DNA of 64,000 nucleotides from positions 1-64,000 of the forward strand of contig NZ_BAABRO010000005.1 of assembly GCF_039545035.1 (NCBI RefSeq). Direction: 5' to 3'. The position numbers and the translations under genes were made by a program. The notes under the pieces are model-generated. The model worked only from the letters and a program-made list of their open reading frames with translations, had not been told where the DNA came from and made no database searches. Shown piece after piece: positions 18,930-28,760 of this stretch; within the stretch, counting starts at the first letter, position 1; every line of letters begins with the position of its first letter. Source of the stretch: Novipirellula caenicola (lineage in GTDB: Bacteria > Planctomycetota > Planctomycetia > Pirellulales > Pirellulaceae).

Positions 18930-21166
18930 TTCAGCCAACGCCAAACACGGGCGGAATGTCACCGCGATCGCTATTGCCAAAGCTGCTGCGTAAGCACGAT
19001 GGCAAAATGACGCGTGAATTGCTGCTGCATCCGGGCGACCATGGGTTGGGAATGACTCACGAGTCGTTACAAGCCGACGCCACAACGACGGCGGTATGCG
19101 GTTACTGTTCAACCGGCTGTGGATTGCGACTGCATTTGCGTGATGACGAGGCCGTCGGACTGACTCCGGAAACGACGTACCCTGTTAATCTTGGCATGGC
19201 CTGCCCCAAGGGCTGGGAAGCGCTGCGAGTGCTGGATTCCGAGGACCGTGCGACCGAACCGTTGATCCGCACCTCGGACGGCAAATTCGCACCGGTTTCG
19301 TGGGACCACGCACTGCGTCTTTTCACGACTCGGATGAAAGGGATCCAACATCAACACGGCCCCGATTCGGTTGCATTTTTGAGCACCGGACAAATCGCAT
19401 GCGAAGAGATGGCGTTTCTCGGTGCATTGGCCAAGTTCGGGATGGGGATCAAACATGGCGACGGAAACACGCGTCAATGCATGGCAACCGCCGCAACGGC
19501 CTACAAGGAATCGTTCGGATTCGACTCGCCGCCATTTACCTATGACGATTTCGAGCAAAGCGATTGCATGGTGTTCATCGGTGCAAATCCTTGCATTGGT
19601 CATCCGATCATGTGGGAACGCGTGCTGCGAAACCAGAACAATCCCGAAATCATCGTGATCGATCCTCGTCGTACGGAAAGTGCGATGGCGGCGACACAGC
19701 ACTTGCAAATCCGTCCTAAATCCGACCTCGCGCTGCTGTATGCGATCACCCATCACTTGATCGCGTGCGAATGTGTTGATCGAAATTTTATCGACCAACA
19801 TACCGAAGGGTTTGAAAAGCTGTGCGAGCATGTCAGCCGATTTTCGCCCGATGCGGTCGCATCGACGACGGGAATTTCAGCAGATGTCATTCGCCAAACC
19901 GCGGAAACGATCGGGCGACGAAAAGCGGTGTCGCTGTGGTGGACGATGGGCGTCAATCAAAGTTACGAAGGGACGCGAACAGCACAAGCGATCATCAATA
20001 TCGCCTTGATCACTGGCAATATCGGCCGCCCCGGAACCGGGGCCAATAGCATCACCGGCCAATGCAACGCGATGGGTTCACGATTGTGGAGCAACACCAC
20101 CAACCTATTCGGACATCACGACTTCAAAGACTCGGCCGATCGCGAGAAAGTCGCCAGCAGTTTGGGGATCGATCCGGAACGAATTCCAACAGAACCCAGC
20201 TGGAGCTACGACGGGATCATGGACGGGATTCGTCGTGGTGACATCCGTGGATTGTGGGTGATCGCCACCAATCCCGCCTACAGCTGGATTCACCAGAGCG
20301 AAGCTCGCAATCTACTCGATCGGCTCGATTTCCTTGTCGTGCAAGACATGTATCACACCACCGAGACGGCTCGACATGCGGATTTGATTCTGCCTGCGGC
20401 CGGTTGGGGTGAAAAAGCGGGGACGTTCATCAATAGCGAACGTCGCTACGGTGTGCTGAAAAAGGTACGCCGAGCGCCGGGCAAAGCATTGGCGGATTTC
20501 CACATCTTTCGTGCACTCGCATCGTACTGGGGTGTCGAGGAGATGTTTTCCGAGTGGACCGACCCTGAAGCCGTGTTTCGCATCATGCAGCGAGCTAGCG
20601 AAGACCAACCCTGTGACATCACCGGCATCGAAGGCTACGAACAAATCGATCGCTGCGGTGGCATCCAGTGGCCGTGGACCGAAGCCGATGCGGAAGGCGA
20701 TTTCCAACCCGAACAACAACGTCGGCTGTTCGCCGATGGCCGGTTTTATCACCACGATGGTCGAGCCCGTTTGGTGGTCGACAACGTGACTCCGATGCCC
20801 GAAGCCCCCGACGAGGAATACCCGACGTTGTTGATGACCGGTCGTGGCACGGTCAGCCAGTGGCATACGCAAACTCGCACAAGCAAAAGTCCCGTGCTTC
20901 GCAAGCTCTATCCCAACGAAGCGTACATCGAGATCAATCCCCAAGACGCGGCCGCGATGGACATCGTCAACGGCGACCAAATCCGCGCCCAATCTCGCCG
21001 CGGCAGCTTGCTCGCCACGGCCATGGTGACACCGACGGTGAAACCGGGGCACGCCTTTATGCCAATGCATTATGAAGCCACCAACCAATTAACGCTGGGA
21101 CATTTTGACCCCCACAGTCGGCAACCCAGTTACAAAGACTGTGCCGTAAGGATCGAACGAGCATGA
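18926..21166 (+). CDS. nasA: Molybdopterin nitrate reductase, assimilatory NasA type
   Basis: 746 residues from the ATG at 18926, which overlaps the previous stop as ATGA; the open frame reaches further up inside that gene, but the overlap start fits. An N-terminal [4Fe-4S] site is formed by C58, C61, C65 and C93 (CGYCSTGC, then MACPKGW). The likely molybdenum ligand is C185 in [11 protein letters not shown], as in NapA/NasA enzymes. The C-terminal molydopterin domain starts with [19 protein letters not shown]. No TAT signal is visible, so it is cytoplasmic, as expected for assimilation. It reduces nitrate to nitrite. Confidence 0.94.
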   Translation: MIQPTPNTGGMSPRSLLPKLLRKHDGKMTRELLLHPGDHGLGMTHESLQADATTTAVCGYCSTGCGLRLHLRDDEAVGLTPETTYPVNLGMACPKGWEALRVLDSEDRATEPLIRTSDGKFAPVSWDHALRLFTTRMKGIQHQHGPDSVAFLSTGQIACEEMAFLGALAKFGMGIKHGDGNTRQCMATAATAYKESFGFDSPPFTYDDFEQSDCMVFIGANPCIGHPIMWERVLRNQNNPEIIVIDPRRTESAMAATQHLQIRPKSDLALLYAITHHLIACECVDRNFIDQHTEGFEKLCEHVSRFSPDAVASTTGISADVIRQTAETIGRRKAVSLWWTMGVNQSYEGTRTAQAIINIALITGNIGRPGTGANSITGQCNAMGSRLWSNTTNLFGHHDFKDSADREKVASSLGIDPERIPTEPSWSYDGIMDGIRRGDIRGLWVIATNPAYSWIHQSEARNLLDRLDFLVVQDMYHTTETARHADLILPAAGWGEKAGTFINSERRYGVLKKVRRAPGKALADFHIFRALASYWGVEEMFSEWTDPEAVFRIMQRASEDQPCDITGIEGYEQIDRCGGIQWPWTEADAEGDFQPEQQRRLFADGRFYHHDGRARLVVDNVTPMPEAPDEEYPTLLMTGRGTVSQWHTQTRTSKSPVLRKLYPNEAYIEINPQDAAAMDIVNGDQIRAQSRRGSLLATAMVTPTVKPGHAFMPMHYEATNQLTLGHFDPHSRQPSYKDCAVRIERA

Positions 21167-22986
21167 GTGAAAAACCCTTTAGCGAAGCGCAACAACAATA
21201 CATCGCCGGATTTGCTTTCGGTGCCGACGTGGCACGCGCGGTGAACCGATTGCCGCTGGTCAGCAATTGCATCTCCGGCCCCTCTGAGAACTCGATCACC
21301 GTCGGCGGAGGCGTTGCCACAGTCAACGGTAAAGCGCTGCCGGTGGGTCCCGAACGGATCGCCTTGCAAGCCCAAGCGGACTGCATTGCTGCAGGCAAGA
21401 AACTGAGCAAGGAAGAGAAGGCCAAACAGGCGAAAAACCCGCTGGATATGTGGGACGAAATTCAAGCTCGATCTGATGCCAACGAATTCCCCAAAGGCGA
21501 CGACGTCTTCCTGACCAAATTTCATGGCCTGTTTTATGTCGCTCCGGCCCAGAACAGTTTTATGTGTCGAATGCGATTGCCCGGTGGCGTGTTGCATTCG
21601 TGGCAACTGCGAGGATTGGCCGATCTATCGGAAAAATCCGCCGGCGGTTTTGTCGACGTGACCACTCGTGCGAATCTGCAACTTCGCGAAATCCCGGCCG
21701 ATCATGCGATGAACATCCTGTACGGACTTCGCGAACTCGACATCATCAGCCTTGGTTCGGGCGGTGACAACATTCGTAACTGCACCGCCAGCGCTTTGTC
21801 GGGAATCGATCCGAGTGAATTGATCGAAACGATTCCCTTTGCGAAACGGATGCACCATTACATTCTAAACCATCGCGAAATGTATGGATTACCGCGTAAA
21901 TTCAACATCGCCTTCGACGGGGGCGGCAGCATCAGCGCGCTGGACGACACCAACGACATCGGGTTCCACGCGGTCCAAGTCCGTGAGGAAAACGCCAGCG
22001 AATCGCTGCCCGCGGGGGTCTATTTCCAATTGACACTCGGCGGTATCACCGGGCACAAAGATTTCGCGCGTGACACCGGTGTGTTGCTGCGACCAGAAGA
22101 ATGTGTCGAAGTCGCCGGAGCGATCGTTCGCGTGTTCGTGAGCAGCGGTGATCGCACCGACCGCAAGAAAGCCCGGCTGAAATACGTGCTAGACGATTGG
22201 GGTTTTGAAAAGTTCATCCAGGCGGTCGAAACCGAGATGGGGCATGAACTGCGAAAAGTCGACGCCAGTCTCGTTTCGATCCCCGACAATGAAAACCGCC
22301 AAGCCCATGTGGGCGTCCACCCGCAGAAGCAAAGCGGCCGCCAATACATCGGCGTGGTGTTGCCGGTGGGCCGCATCAGCAGCGATCAAGCACGCGGTCT
22401 TAGCGAGATCGCCGACACCTACGGTAACGGTGAAATCCGTTGTACCGTTTGGCAAAACGTCTTGATCCCTCATATCCGCGACGAAGACGTCGAGGCAGTA
22501 AAAGCGAAGCTAGATTTAATCGGGCTCAGCTGCGATGCCAGTTCGTTTCGTGCTGGATTGGTCGCTTGCACCGGAAGTGCGGGTTGTAAGTACGCAGGCG
22601 CTGATACCAAAAAGCACGCGATGATCATCGCTAGCACTCTTGAATCGCAATTCGAACTCGACCAACCCATCAATATTCACGTGACCGGATGCCACCACAG
22701 TTGTGCTCAACATTACATCGGTGACATCGGATTGCAGGCGTGCAAAGTCGAACAAGGCGATGACATGGTCGACGGGTATCACGTCAATGTGGGTGGCGGA
22801 TGGGGATCCCGCAAAGGGATCGCCCGGCTGCTGTTTGAATCGGTGGCCTTCACGGACGTCCCAGCATTGATCACGGCGATTGTCGGTGGCTATCTGCAGG
22901 GACGCAAAGACAACGAATCGTTCGTCGATTTTGCTCGACGAACCAGTGACGATGATCTGAAAGCGTTTGCCGTTAGTTGCGTTTAA
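21163..22986 (+). CDS. nirA: Ferredoxin-type nitrite reductase (sirohaem, 4Fe-4S)
   Basis: 607 residues; its ATG overlaps the nasA stop by 4 nt. It reduces nitrite to ammonium. The sirohaem-[4Fe-4S] cysteines are C469 and C475 (CTGSAGC) and C510 and C514 (CHHSC), matching NirA and sulfite reductase haemoprotein. Two duplicated nitrite/sulfite reductase half-domains are visible (about 140-350 and 360-590). The first 100 residues are an extra helical segment with a similarity to the start of the flavoprotein downstream ([15 protein letters not shown] against FSQEQRAWLNGFFAG), perhaps a shared docking element. Electron donor: see the gene at 23047. Confidence 0.94.
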   Translation: MSEKPFSEAQQQYIAGFAFGADVARAVNRLPLVSNCISGPSENSITVGGGVATVNGKALPVGPERIALQAQADCIAAGKKLSKEEKAKQAKNPLDMWDEIQARSDANEFPKGDDVFLTKFHGLFYVAPAQNSFMCRMRLPGGVLHSWQLRGLADLSEKSAGGFVDVTTRANLQLREIPADHAMNILYGLRELDIISLGSGGDNIRNCTASALSGIDPSELIETIPFAKRMHHYILNHREMYGLPRKFNIAFDGGGSISALDDTNDIGFHAVQVREENASESLPAGVYFQLTLGGITGHKDFARDTGVLLRPEECVEVAGAIVRVFVSSGDRTDRKKARLKYVLDDWGFEKFIQAVETEMGHELRKVDASLVSIPDNENRQAHVGVHPQKQSGRQYIGVVLPVGRISSDQARGLSEIADTYGNGEIRCTVWQNVLIPHIRDEDVEAVKAKLDLIGLSCDASSFRAGLVACTGSAGCKYAGADTKKHAMIIASTLESQFELDQPINIHVTGCHHSCAQHYIGDIGLQACKVEQGDDMVDGYHVNVGGGWGSRKGIARLLFESVAFTDVPALITAIVGGYLQGRKDNESFVDFARRTSDDDLKAFAVSCV

Positions 22987-22993
22987 GTGGACG

Positions 22994-23005
22994 TGACCGC
23001 GGTCA
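22994..23005. promoter_or_regulatory. 12-bp palindrome in the nirA-flavoprotein gap
   Basis: TGACCGCGGTCA is a perfect palindrome 7 bp after the nirA stop in a 60-bp gap. It could be a binding site for a dimeric regulator or a small hairpin. No second copy was noticed in the window. Confidence 0.3.
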
Positions 23006-23046
23006 TTACAGAATAAGAAAACTCCCACTCCTTCCAGAACCGAACC

Positions 23047-24636
23047 ATGAGTAGCTTGATTCCTGATAGCGCGCCATTTTCTCAAGAGCAGCGTGCTTGG
23101 TTGAACGGTTTTTTCGCCGGCATGATGGGCATTCAGTCCAATACTCAGCAGAGCGAAGCGCTCGCCGCGATGGGTTTTTCCAGCGAAACCATCGCGACAC
23201 CCGACGCCCCCGCCGAAGAGGAAGAGGATTTCCCTTGGCACGACGATTCACTGCCGATCGTGGATCGCATGAGTCTGGCCGAAGGCAAACCGCTGGACCG
23301 AAAATTGATGGCCGCGATGGCTCAGCTGGACTGTGGGTCGTGCGGCTACGTCTGCCAAACCTACAGTGAAGCCATTGCTTCGGGTGAGGAAACGAACCTA
23401 TCGTTGTGCAGCCCCGGTGGCAAAGAAACGAAGCAGATGATCAAAAAACTGCTGAAGGAATCGGGCGGTGCAGAAGCCAACGGCGCCGCGACCGCACCGG
23501 TTGCAAAGGAAGCCCCCGGGTCCTCGCGTAATGCTCCCTACACCGCCAAACTGCTCGATTCACGTTGTTTAAACAAAGAGGGATCGGCCAAAGCGGTTCA
23601 CCACGTCGAAATCGATTTGTCAGGATCGGGGATCAAGTACGAAGTCGGCGATGCACTCGGCGTCTGCCCAACGAATTGCAGCGACTTGGTAAACGAGATA
23701 CTAATGCGGATCCAAGCGGCCCCGAACGAGGAAGTCACGACGCCACTTGGGAACGCCAAACCAATCGCGTTGGGATTGCAAGAAGATTGCTGCTTGAAAG
23801 ACCCCAGCGACGAGCTGCTCGAAACGCTGATCAGCCGAACGGCCGACGAAACCGGCAAACAAACGCTCACCAACATGCTCGAAGACGGCGTGCCTGATGG
23901 CTTTGACGTTCTGGATACCCTGGGCTTGGCCAGCGACGTCCAATTGACGGGACTCGAGTTGATGGAAAACCTCGAACCACTGAATCCTCGCCTCTATTCG
24001 ATCGCCAGCAGCATGAAGGCGGTTGGCGAACAAGTTCACTTGACGGTCGGCAAGGTCACCTACGAACGTGAAGGACGTGTTCGCAAAGGAGTCGCCAGCA
24101 CGATGTTAACCGATCGCTTGGAATCGGGTTCGTCACTGCGGATCTTTACCCATGCAAACCACACAGGCTTTACCGTCCCGAGCGACCCGAATATTCCCAT
24201 CATCATGGTCGGCCCTGGAACCGGTATCGCGCCCTTTGTAGCGTTCTTGCAAGAACGCGTCGCCACCGATGCAAGTGGCAAGAATTGGTTGCTATTTGGT
24301 GACCAACACCAAGCGTATGATTTTCTATACGAAGAACAGTTGCAAGACTACGTTCAATCGGGACGGCTGCAACGGCTGGACACCGCGTTTAGTCGCGACG
24401 GGGACAAGAAAGTTTACGTCCAAGATCGGATGCGAGAAAACGGTGCCGAGTTGTTCCAGTGGCTCTGTGACGGAGCTCACTTTTACGTATGCGGCGACGC
24501 CTCGCGAATGGCTGCTGATGTTGATCGAACGCTGAAGCAGATCGTTGCCGAGCATGGCAACATGAGCCAGGAAGAGGCCGATCAGTATGTGGCTGGGTTG
24601 TCGAAAGCCAAACGTTACGTCCGCGACGTCTATTGA
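23047..24636 (+). CDS. Flavoprotein with RnfB-like Fe-S domain and CysJ-type FAD/NADPH module
   Basis: 529 residues. The N-terminus (about 10-30) resembles the start of NirA. Residues about 85-125 carry C96, C99, C103 and C121 in CGSCGYVCQTYSEAI...CSPGG, the four-Cys Fe4 pattern of RnfB-type proteins. From about 170 it follows the FAD-binding and NADPH-binding parts of sulfite reductase flavoprotein: RLYSIASS (near 315), the KGVAST region, GPGTGIAPF (near 388) and YVCGDASRMAADV. The flavodoxin (FMN) domain of CysJ is absent. I infer that NADPH electrons pass by FAD and the Fe-S cluster to nitrite or nitrate reductase. Databases may call it sulfite reductase subunit alpha, but context favours nitrogen. 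Confidence 0.88.
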   Translation: MSSLIPDSAPFSQEQRAWLNGFFAGMMGIQSNTQQSEALAAMGFSSETIATPDAPAEEEEDFPWHDDSLPIVDRMSLAEGKPLDRKLMAAMAQLDCGSCGYVCQTYSEAIASGEETNLSLCSPGGKETKQMIKKLLKESGGAEANGAATAPVAKEAPGSSRNAPYTAKLLDSRCLNKEGSAKAVHHVEIDLSGSGIKYEVGDALGVCPTNCSDLVNEILMRIQAAPNEEVTTPLGNAKPIALGLQEDCCLKDPSDELLETLISRTADETGKQTLTNMLEDGVPDGFDVLDTLGLASDVQLTGLELMENLEPLNPRLYSIASSMKAVGEQVHLTVGKVTYEREGRVRKGVASTMLTDRLESGSSLRIFTHANHTGFTVPSDPNIPIIMVGPGTGIAPFVAFLQERVATDASGKNWLLFGDQHQAYDFLYEEQLQDYVQSGRLQRLDTAFSRDGDKKVYVQDRMRENGAELFQWLCDGAHFYVCGDASRMAADVDRTLKQIVAEHGNMSQEEADQYVAGLSKAKRYVRDVY

Positions 24637-24702
24637 TCCTTTGTCAGGACTTCAGATCAAGGTGTCGTAGCCCAAATCGACAACCGCGTATTGATGCTCT
24701 GA

Positions 24703-24722
24703 GCCGCTCACTCGTGAGCGGC
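24703..24722. terminator. Hairpin between convergent genes
   Basis: GCCGCTCAC (24703-24711) pairs with GTGAGCGGC (24714-24722) across a 2-nt spacer, at the end of the nitrate cluster and facing the PP2C gene. No T-run follows on the plus strand, so it may be a Rho-linked end or mRNA stabiliser. Confidence 0.45.
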
Positions 24723-24800
24723 CGGGTTTCGCATGTGTAATCACCTGGCGACTCGCGGTCCATGCGATCTAGCTTGGGCAGCGGTACAGCGTTGTTGAGC

Positions 24801-25631
24801 TTAGCGGGCGTACAACAACATGGTCAGATCATCGGGTTTTCCGGGCAGCTGTTCATCACTGCCGCTCATCCGTTGGCTAGCGATTTGAACCAACTGCTGC
24901 ATACAGCCCATCGGTTTGCCACTTTTCATGGTGGCAACGACTTCGGACAACTGCATGTTGTCGAATAACCCGTCGCTGGCCAGGATCACGCGGTCACGCG
25001 CGGCCAATTGACGCGACGGACCGACTTCGATGTGCATCGTTTTCGATCCGACCAAATTCGAGACGACATGACGATCGTCGTGCGTCATCGCAGCGGCCTC
25101 GTCCAACATGCCCGATTCAACGGCATAGCCCACGGGCGAATGCGACGTCGATTTCCACTTTAACGATCCTCGTTGTCCCACGATCATCGTCATCGAATCG
25201 CCGACGGTGTAGGCGCGAACACGTCCCTGGACAATCTCGACGACCGACAATGTGGTGGCCGCTCCGATACCAAGATCGAGAATTTCAGTGTTAGCTTTTT
25301 CGATACCATCGAGGATCGCGGGCCGCAGATCCGCATCTGGATCGGACGCGGCTACCATTTCGGCAATACAGTGCACCGCGATGGCAGACGCCTTGTAACC
25401 GAGCGGACAGCCGCCCACGCCATCGGCCACAGCCATCACCAACGCACCCCCGGCAGTGCGAACGACCACCGAACTATCATCGTTGGGTTCCGTCTTCCCT
25501 GGACACCTCCGCGAAATCGAAATCACGGATCCCGACGGCATTGGCAACGAGCAAGGTTCGCTCATGTCGCTTTCAATGCAGAACTCGAGCAGCGTTTCGG
25601 GGATAGTGGACAGCATGGTTGGCGGAATCAT
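24801..25631 (-). CDS. PP2C-family Ser/Thr protein phosphatase
   Basis: 276 residues; ATGs at 25616 and 25565 are alternative starts. The metal-dependent phosphatase motifs are all present: NDDSS, MAVADGVGG with its metal-binding Asp, the GAATTLSVVEI strand, VGDSMTMIV, ASDGLFDN and PDDLTMLL. Cytoplasmic, with no additional domain. It lies 46 bp downstream of a Ser/Thr kinase on the same strand, so the two probably form a reversible phosphorylation pair acting on the same targets. Confidence 0.93.
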   Translation of the reverse strand: MIPPTMLSTIPETLLEFCIESDMSEPCSLPMPSGSVISISRRCPGKTEPNDDSSVVVRTAGGALVMAVADGVGGCPLGYKASAIAVHCIAEMVAASDPDADLRPAILDGIEKANTEILDLGIGAATTLSVVEIVQGRVRAYTVGDSMTMIVGQRGSLKWKSTSHSPVGYAVESGMLDEAAAMTHDDRHVVSNLVGSKTMHIEVGPSRQLAARDRVILASDGLFDNMQLSEVVATMKSGKPMGCMQQLVQIASQRMSGSDEQLPGKPDDLTMLLYAR

Positions 25632-25677
25632 GACCCACCCGCAGGTGGAGGGGGAAAGAATTGGCGTGTACCTAATT

Positions 25678-26502
25678 CTAGCCCGTGACTCGGTTCCGAC
25701 GAGAGAAGCGGATCGCTTTCAGCCGAGTTTGTTCAAAGACCGATAGCATTTGAGGCGCATCCCGATAACGATGGCGGGGGTTAACTTCGAGTGATTTGCG
25801 GATTACAGCGATTAAATCACCATGAGCACGCCGGCGAAGCTGCGCAGCCCCCTCTAATGGCCACTCAAAAGGGTATTCAGGCCATTTACCCGAAAAAATC
25901 CTATAAGCGATCAAACCGATCGAAAAAACGTCCGATCGAGTCGACGGTTTCCCCATCGCCTGTTCCGGAGCCATATGTCCAAGTGTTCCGGTTCCCGATC
26001 CGCTAATCGTGGTTTGAGCCGCCTTGGCGATCCCAAAGTCGCCCAGCCGGATCACATTGTCTTCGAACAACAAAATGTTTTCGGGCTTGATATCGCAATG
26101 AATCACACCCTGTTCATGGGCGTAGGCGACCCCTTCCAATAGTTGGCTGACGTAGTCAAACGCCAACTCGAACCCGATCCGTTTTTGGATTCGATCGGCC
26201 AACGTGCGTTCCCCCATTGGCGAAACGATCACGAAGTGGCCTTCGATAAAGGCGGCGTCGCGAATCGGCAAGATGTTGGGATGATCCAACTGGACCGTCA
26301 ATCTCGCTTCCCGCCGAAACTCTTCAAGCAATTGGGGCGACACCAATTCGGGCGACGGAATCTTCAAGGCCACCTTGATCCCAAGCAACGTATCAAACGC
26401 TGCATAGACCGTCGCAAATCCCCCCGCGCCTAGCCGTCTTTCAATCCGATATTTTCCAAGTCGCGTACCAACGCGGACAGGGGACTTGGGCTTGGTGTGC
26501 AT
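25678..26502 (-). CDS. Hanks-type Ser/Thr protein kinase, soluble
   Basis: 274 residues, nearly only a kinase domain. Gly-rich loop LGAGGFATVY (residues 24-33), catalytic Lys47 (VALKIP), Glu65, catalytic loop HCDIKPEN (Asp137), metal-binding GDFG (Asp155), and APEQA at the activation segment end. HCD in place of HRD marks a non-RD kinase, a frequent bacterial variant. There is no transmembrane or sensor domain, unlike PknB-type kinases. The last 20 residues are basic. Confidence 0.94.
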   Translation of the reverse strand: MHTKPKSPVRVGTRLGKYRIERRLGAGGFATVYAAFDTLLGIKVALKIPSPELVSPQLLEEFRREARLTVQLDHPNILPIRDAAFIEGHFVIVSPMGERTLADRIQKRIGFELAFDYVSQLLEGVAYAHEQGVIHCDIKPENILLFEDNVIRLGDFGIAKAAQTTISGSGTGTLGHMAPEQAMGKPSTRSDVFSIGLIAYRIFSGKWPEYPFEWPLEGAAQLRRRAHGDLIAVIRKSLEVNPRHRYRDAPQMLSVFEQTRLKAIRFSRRNRVTG

Positions 26503-26698
26503 GAAAGACGTGATGCGATTTGGAGAAAAAAATGAAAAATCAAGCGAGCGGCCACACGTTTGGTGACGCTCATGTCGGCAAGGGGAATGCTTCGATTATC
26601 GTTAGCGATGCGCGACTCGGAAAGACGTAGCGACAAGTTTTCTCAGGCAATCCTTGGTGCGTGCCATGAGTGTCTGCAAAATACCGCCGAGCGTCAAA

Positions 26699-27760
26699 TC
26701 AATCGGCGAGCATTTCGCCGAGCGTCGCATCGAATTGTTCGGGATCGACGTGGACGTTGCCATGATGCACACACTGATTCGGATCCACACGTTGGGCTAG
26801 TGCATAGTAGTAGTCCAGTCGTGATGCGGAAGCCAGCGAGAAGTAGCAGTTCGGTGTCTCCTGGACCGCGTCGCGAATTTCGAGCACGCGGCCTCGCGGT
26901 TTCATCATCAACATATTGGTCAGCCCGGCGCCATGGTTGGAAACCAGGAATTTCGCGTTTGCAGCGACTTGAACCTGGACTCGCCAATCATGCTGCTCGG
27001 CGGTAAAGACGGTGAATCCGTGTTTTTTCAGCACCGGCAAAATCGCTTCTTCGTTAGCGACACGTCGCCGCGTTGCCATGCTGCGGCTGATGTAAACTCG
27101 TTCGCCAAAGGGACGAGCGATGGCATGATCCTCGGCCGTGGCCGATTCGTCCAAATAGCGACTGAACCGCTGGTGCATCCGCTGAATGATCGGTTGGCTG
27201 TGGTTGCCCGTCACCGCAACGTGGGACGGCAAAATCAGATTGTGACACAGCACTCGCTCGAATCGCTTCAAGAAACGAATTTCGCCAAGCCCAAAGGGAA
27301 CCAAACTTTGCCGCATGTAGGCGTGCTTGCGATATTTGTAGGGCAACAACAACGTGATCCCCGACAAATCATGCGACTGGGATGCCATTTCCAAACGTGG
27401 CAATGCGTCGCACATCCAGTGGTAATAGCCACAGCTCCAGTTATCGGTGATCCAGATCGTGGGGGACTCGATTACCGAGCGTGATTGAATCAAACGTTCC
27501 GCGGCGGCTCGCAGATGCCCTCGTTCGCGTCGCCAAATTTCGGCGTGCGCCGGCGTCACAAAACTTTCTTGCAGATAACGTCCCTCGTGACGCAGGGGCC
27601 CCCGGCCAAACGCCTCGACCCCTCGCAGCCGCTCGATCGATGCGGGCAAAATCTCTTGATAGCGATACGGGGCAAAAAGTTGCATATCGCTAGAGCGAAG
27701 GTTTTTGGGGAAATGACGGACACTGGTGTGCAGCGGCAGGGTGATTTCGAGAGTGCCCAT
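26699..27760 (-). CDS. Glycosyltransferase family 61-like protein
   Basis: 353 residues from the ATG at 27760; a TTG at 27871 would add 37 residues, and I could not decide between them. The central part resembles the DUF563/GT61 fold: WSCGYYHWMCDALPRL, VYISRSMATRRRVANE, a later region LVSNHGAGLTNMLMMKPRG and a final acidic block. The HWMCDALPRL and HGAGLTN motifs are diagnostic. It probably adds a sugar to a surface polysaccharide or glycan. No other polysaccharide gene is adjacent, and it stands alone 172 bp from the YdjM-like gene. Confidence 0.85.
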   Translation of the reverse strand: MGTLEITLPLHTSVRHFPKNLRSSDMQLFAPYRYQEILPASIERLRGVEAFGRGPLRHEGRYLQESFVTPAHAEIWRRERGHLRAAAERLIQSRSVIESPTIWITDNWSCGYYHWMCDALPRLEMASQSHDLSGITLLLPYKYRKHAYMRQSLVPFGLGEIRFLKRFERVLCHNLILPSHVAVTGNHSQPIIQRMHQRFSRYLDESATAEDHAIARPFGERVYISRSMATRRRVANEEAILPVLKKHGFTVFTAEQHDWRVQVQVAANAKFLVSNHGAGLTNMLMMKPRGRVLEIRDAVQETPNCYFSLASASRLDYYYALAQRVDPNQCVHHGNVHVDPEQFDATLGEMLAD

Positions 27761-27932
27761 CCGTAAATTCCCATTGAGAAAAGAGTGTGTCAGAGAGGGA
27801 AAATTGACCAGAGTGCTCAGCTCTGATACGTCCAACACCCTTCGGTAGCAAACCGCCGGAAACGAAGTCAAGGTTAACTTGTCAACGGAGACCGCTGCCG
27901 AAGCTTGCCGAGCGGATAGATCGGGCAGCGAA

Positions 27933-28574
27933 TCAGCTGCGAACGTTCACAAAATTCCCCCACGCCACGATGTAGACCACGACCACCGCCAACGTCACCA
28001 GGGCGATCCGCTGCGCTGCAGCAGGCTTCTTCAACTCGGCGATCATGGCGACACTAAACACGATCGTGACCCCAACATTGCCCCACGGGACCAGTGGATA
28101 AACGAATTGGAAATCGGAAAACGGCCAAAAGGGTTTTAGTGCCCAATCGCTCAAACCGGCGGCCCCCGAAACCACCGCGTCGGCAGGAATTTGGCTTAGC
28201 GCCGCGGCGACGGCAACGCCCACCCACACGCCCCATGTGCGAGCCGAAAACGATCGCCGACGATCGATCGACGCCGCCAATTCATTTAACGGTCCGTAAC
28301 GAGTGATCCATGCGGCGATGCGTCCGCCAAGGTCCCAGCGGTAATCGGCCGTGCCCAACAACATTCCCAGCACCCAGCACGCCAACAGGTTGTGTCCCCA
28401 AACGCGATGCCCCGCTTCGAACCGACTCATGTCGATCAGCATTGGCAATCCGTCCCAATCCGGCGCAACAGCAGCGACGCCCGCCAACGCCACAATTTTC
28501 CAGCCGTAGTGACGGTGCAGTCCGGCGGCGAGTGCTCCGTTGATCCCTAGCAGTGCATGCTCGAACGTCGTCAT
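27933..28574 (-). CDS. YdjM/DUF457-like integral membrane protein
   Basis: 213 residues from the ATG at 28574; the 61 upstream codons in frame are not membrane-like and were left out. Start MTTFEHALLGINGAL has the His of the family's N-terminal motif; DWDGLP and HRVWGHNLL give the further His/Asp residues seen in the metal-dependent membrane hydrolase group (YdjM, YfhO-like). About five transmembrane segments. The actual substrate of these proteins is not established. Confidence 0.82.
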   Translation of the reverse strand: MTTFEHALLGINGALAAGLHRHYGWKIVALAGVAAVAPDWDGLPMLIDMSRFEAGHRVWGHNLLACWVLGMLLGTADYRWDLGGRIAAWITRYGPLNELAASIDRRRSFSARTWGVWVGVAVAAALSQIPADAVVSGAAGLSDWALKPFWPFSDFQFVYPLVPWGNVGVTIVFSVAMIAELKKPAAAQRIALVTLAVVVVYIVAWGNFVNVRS

Positions 28575-28760
28575 CGTCAAAAGGTCCCGCGAATGGATAG
28601 CGGCCGCGGCGGCGGGGCCAATGCCATCGACGATGGTAGCGCTCGCGGCGCGAACCCAATGTCCATCTACTTTGGTACTAGCCGGGTGGTTTTTACAGCA
28701 GTGCGGCGCAAGCCGCCCGGTCAAAATCGAACGTTTTACTCGCCGCAAACACAACACGGC

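Noticed and set aside
23047-24636. Sulfite reductase flavoprotein CysJ
   Set aside because: The flavodoxin domain is absent, an Fe-S domain is added, and the gene ends a nitrate cluster without sulfur genes.
24703-24722. Fourth copy of the structured repeat
   Set aside because: It shares only a short GCGGCTCAC-like stem, which is too little to call homology.
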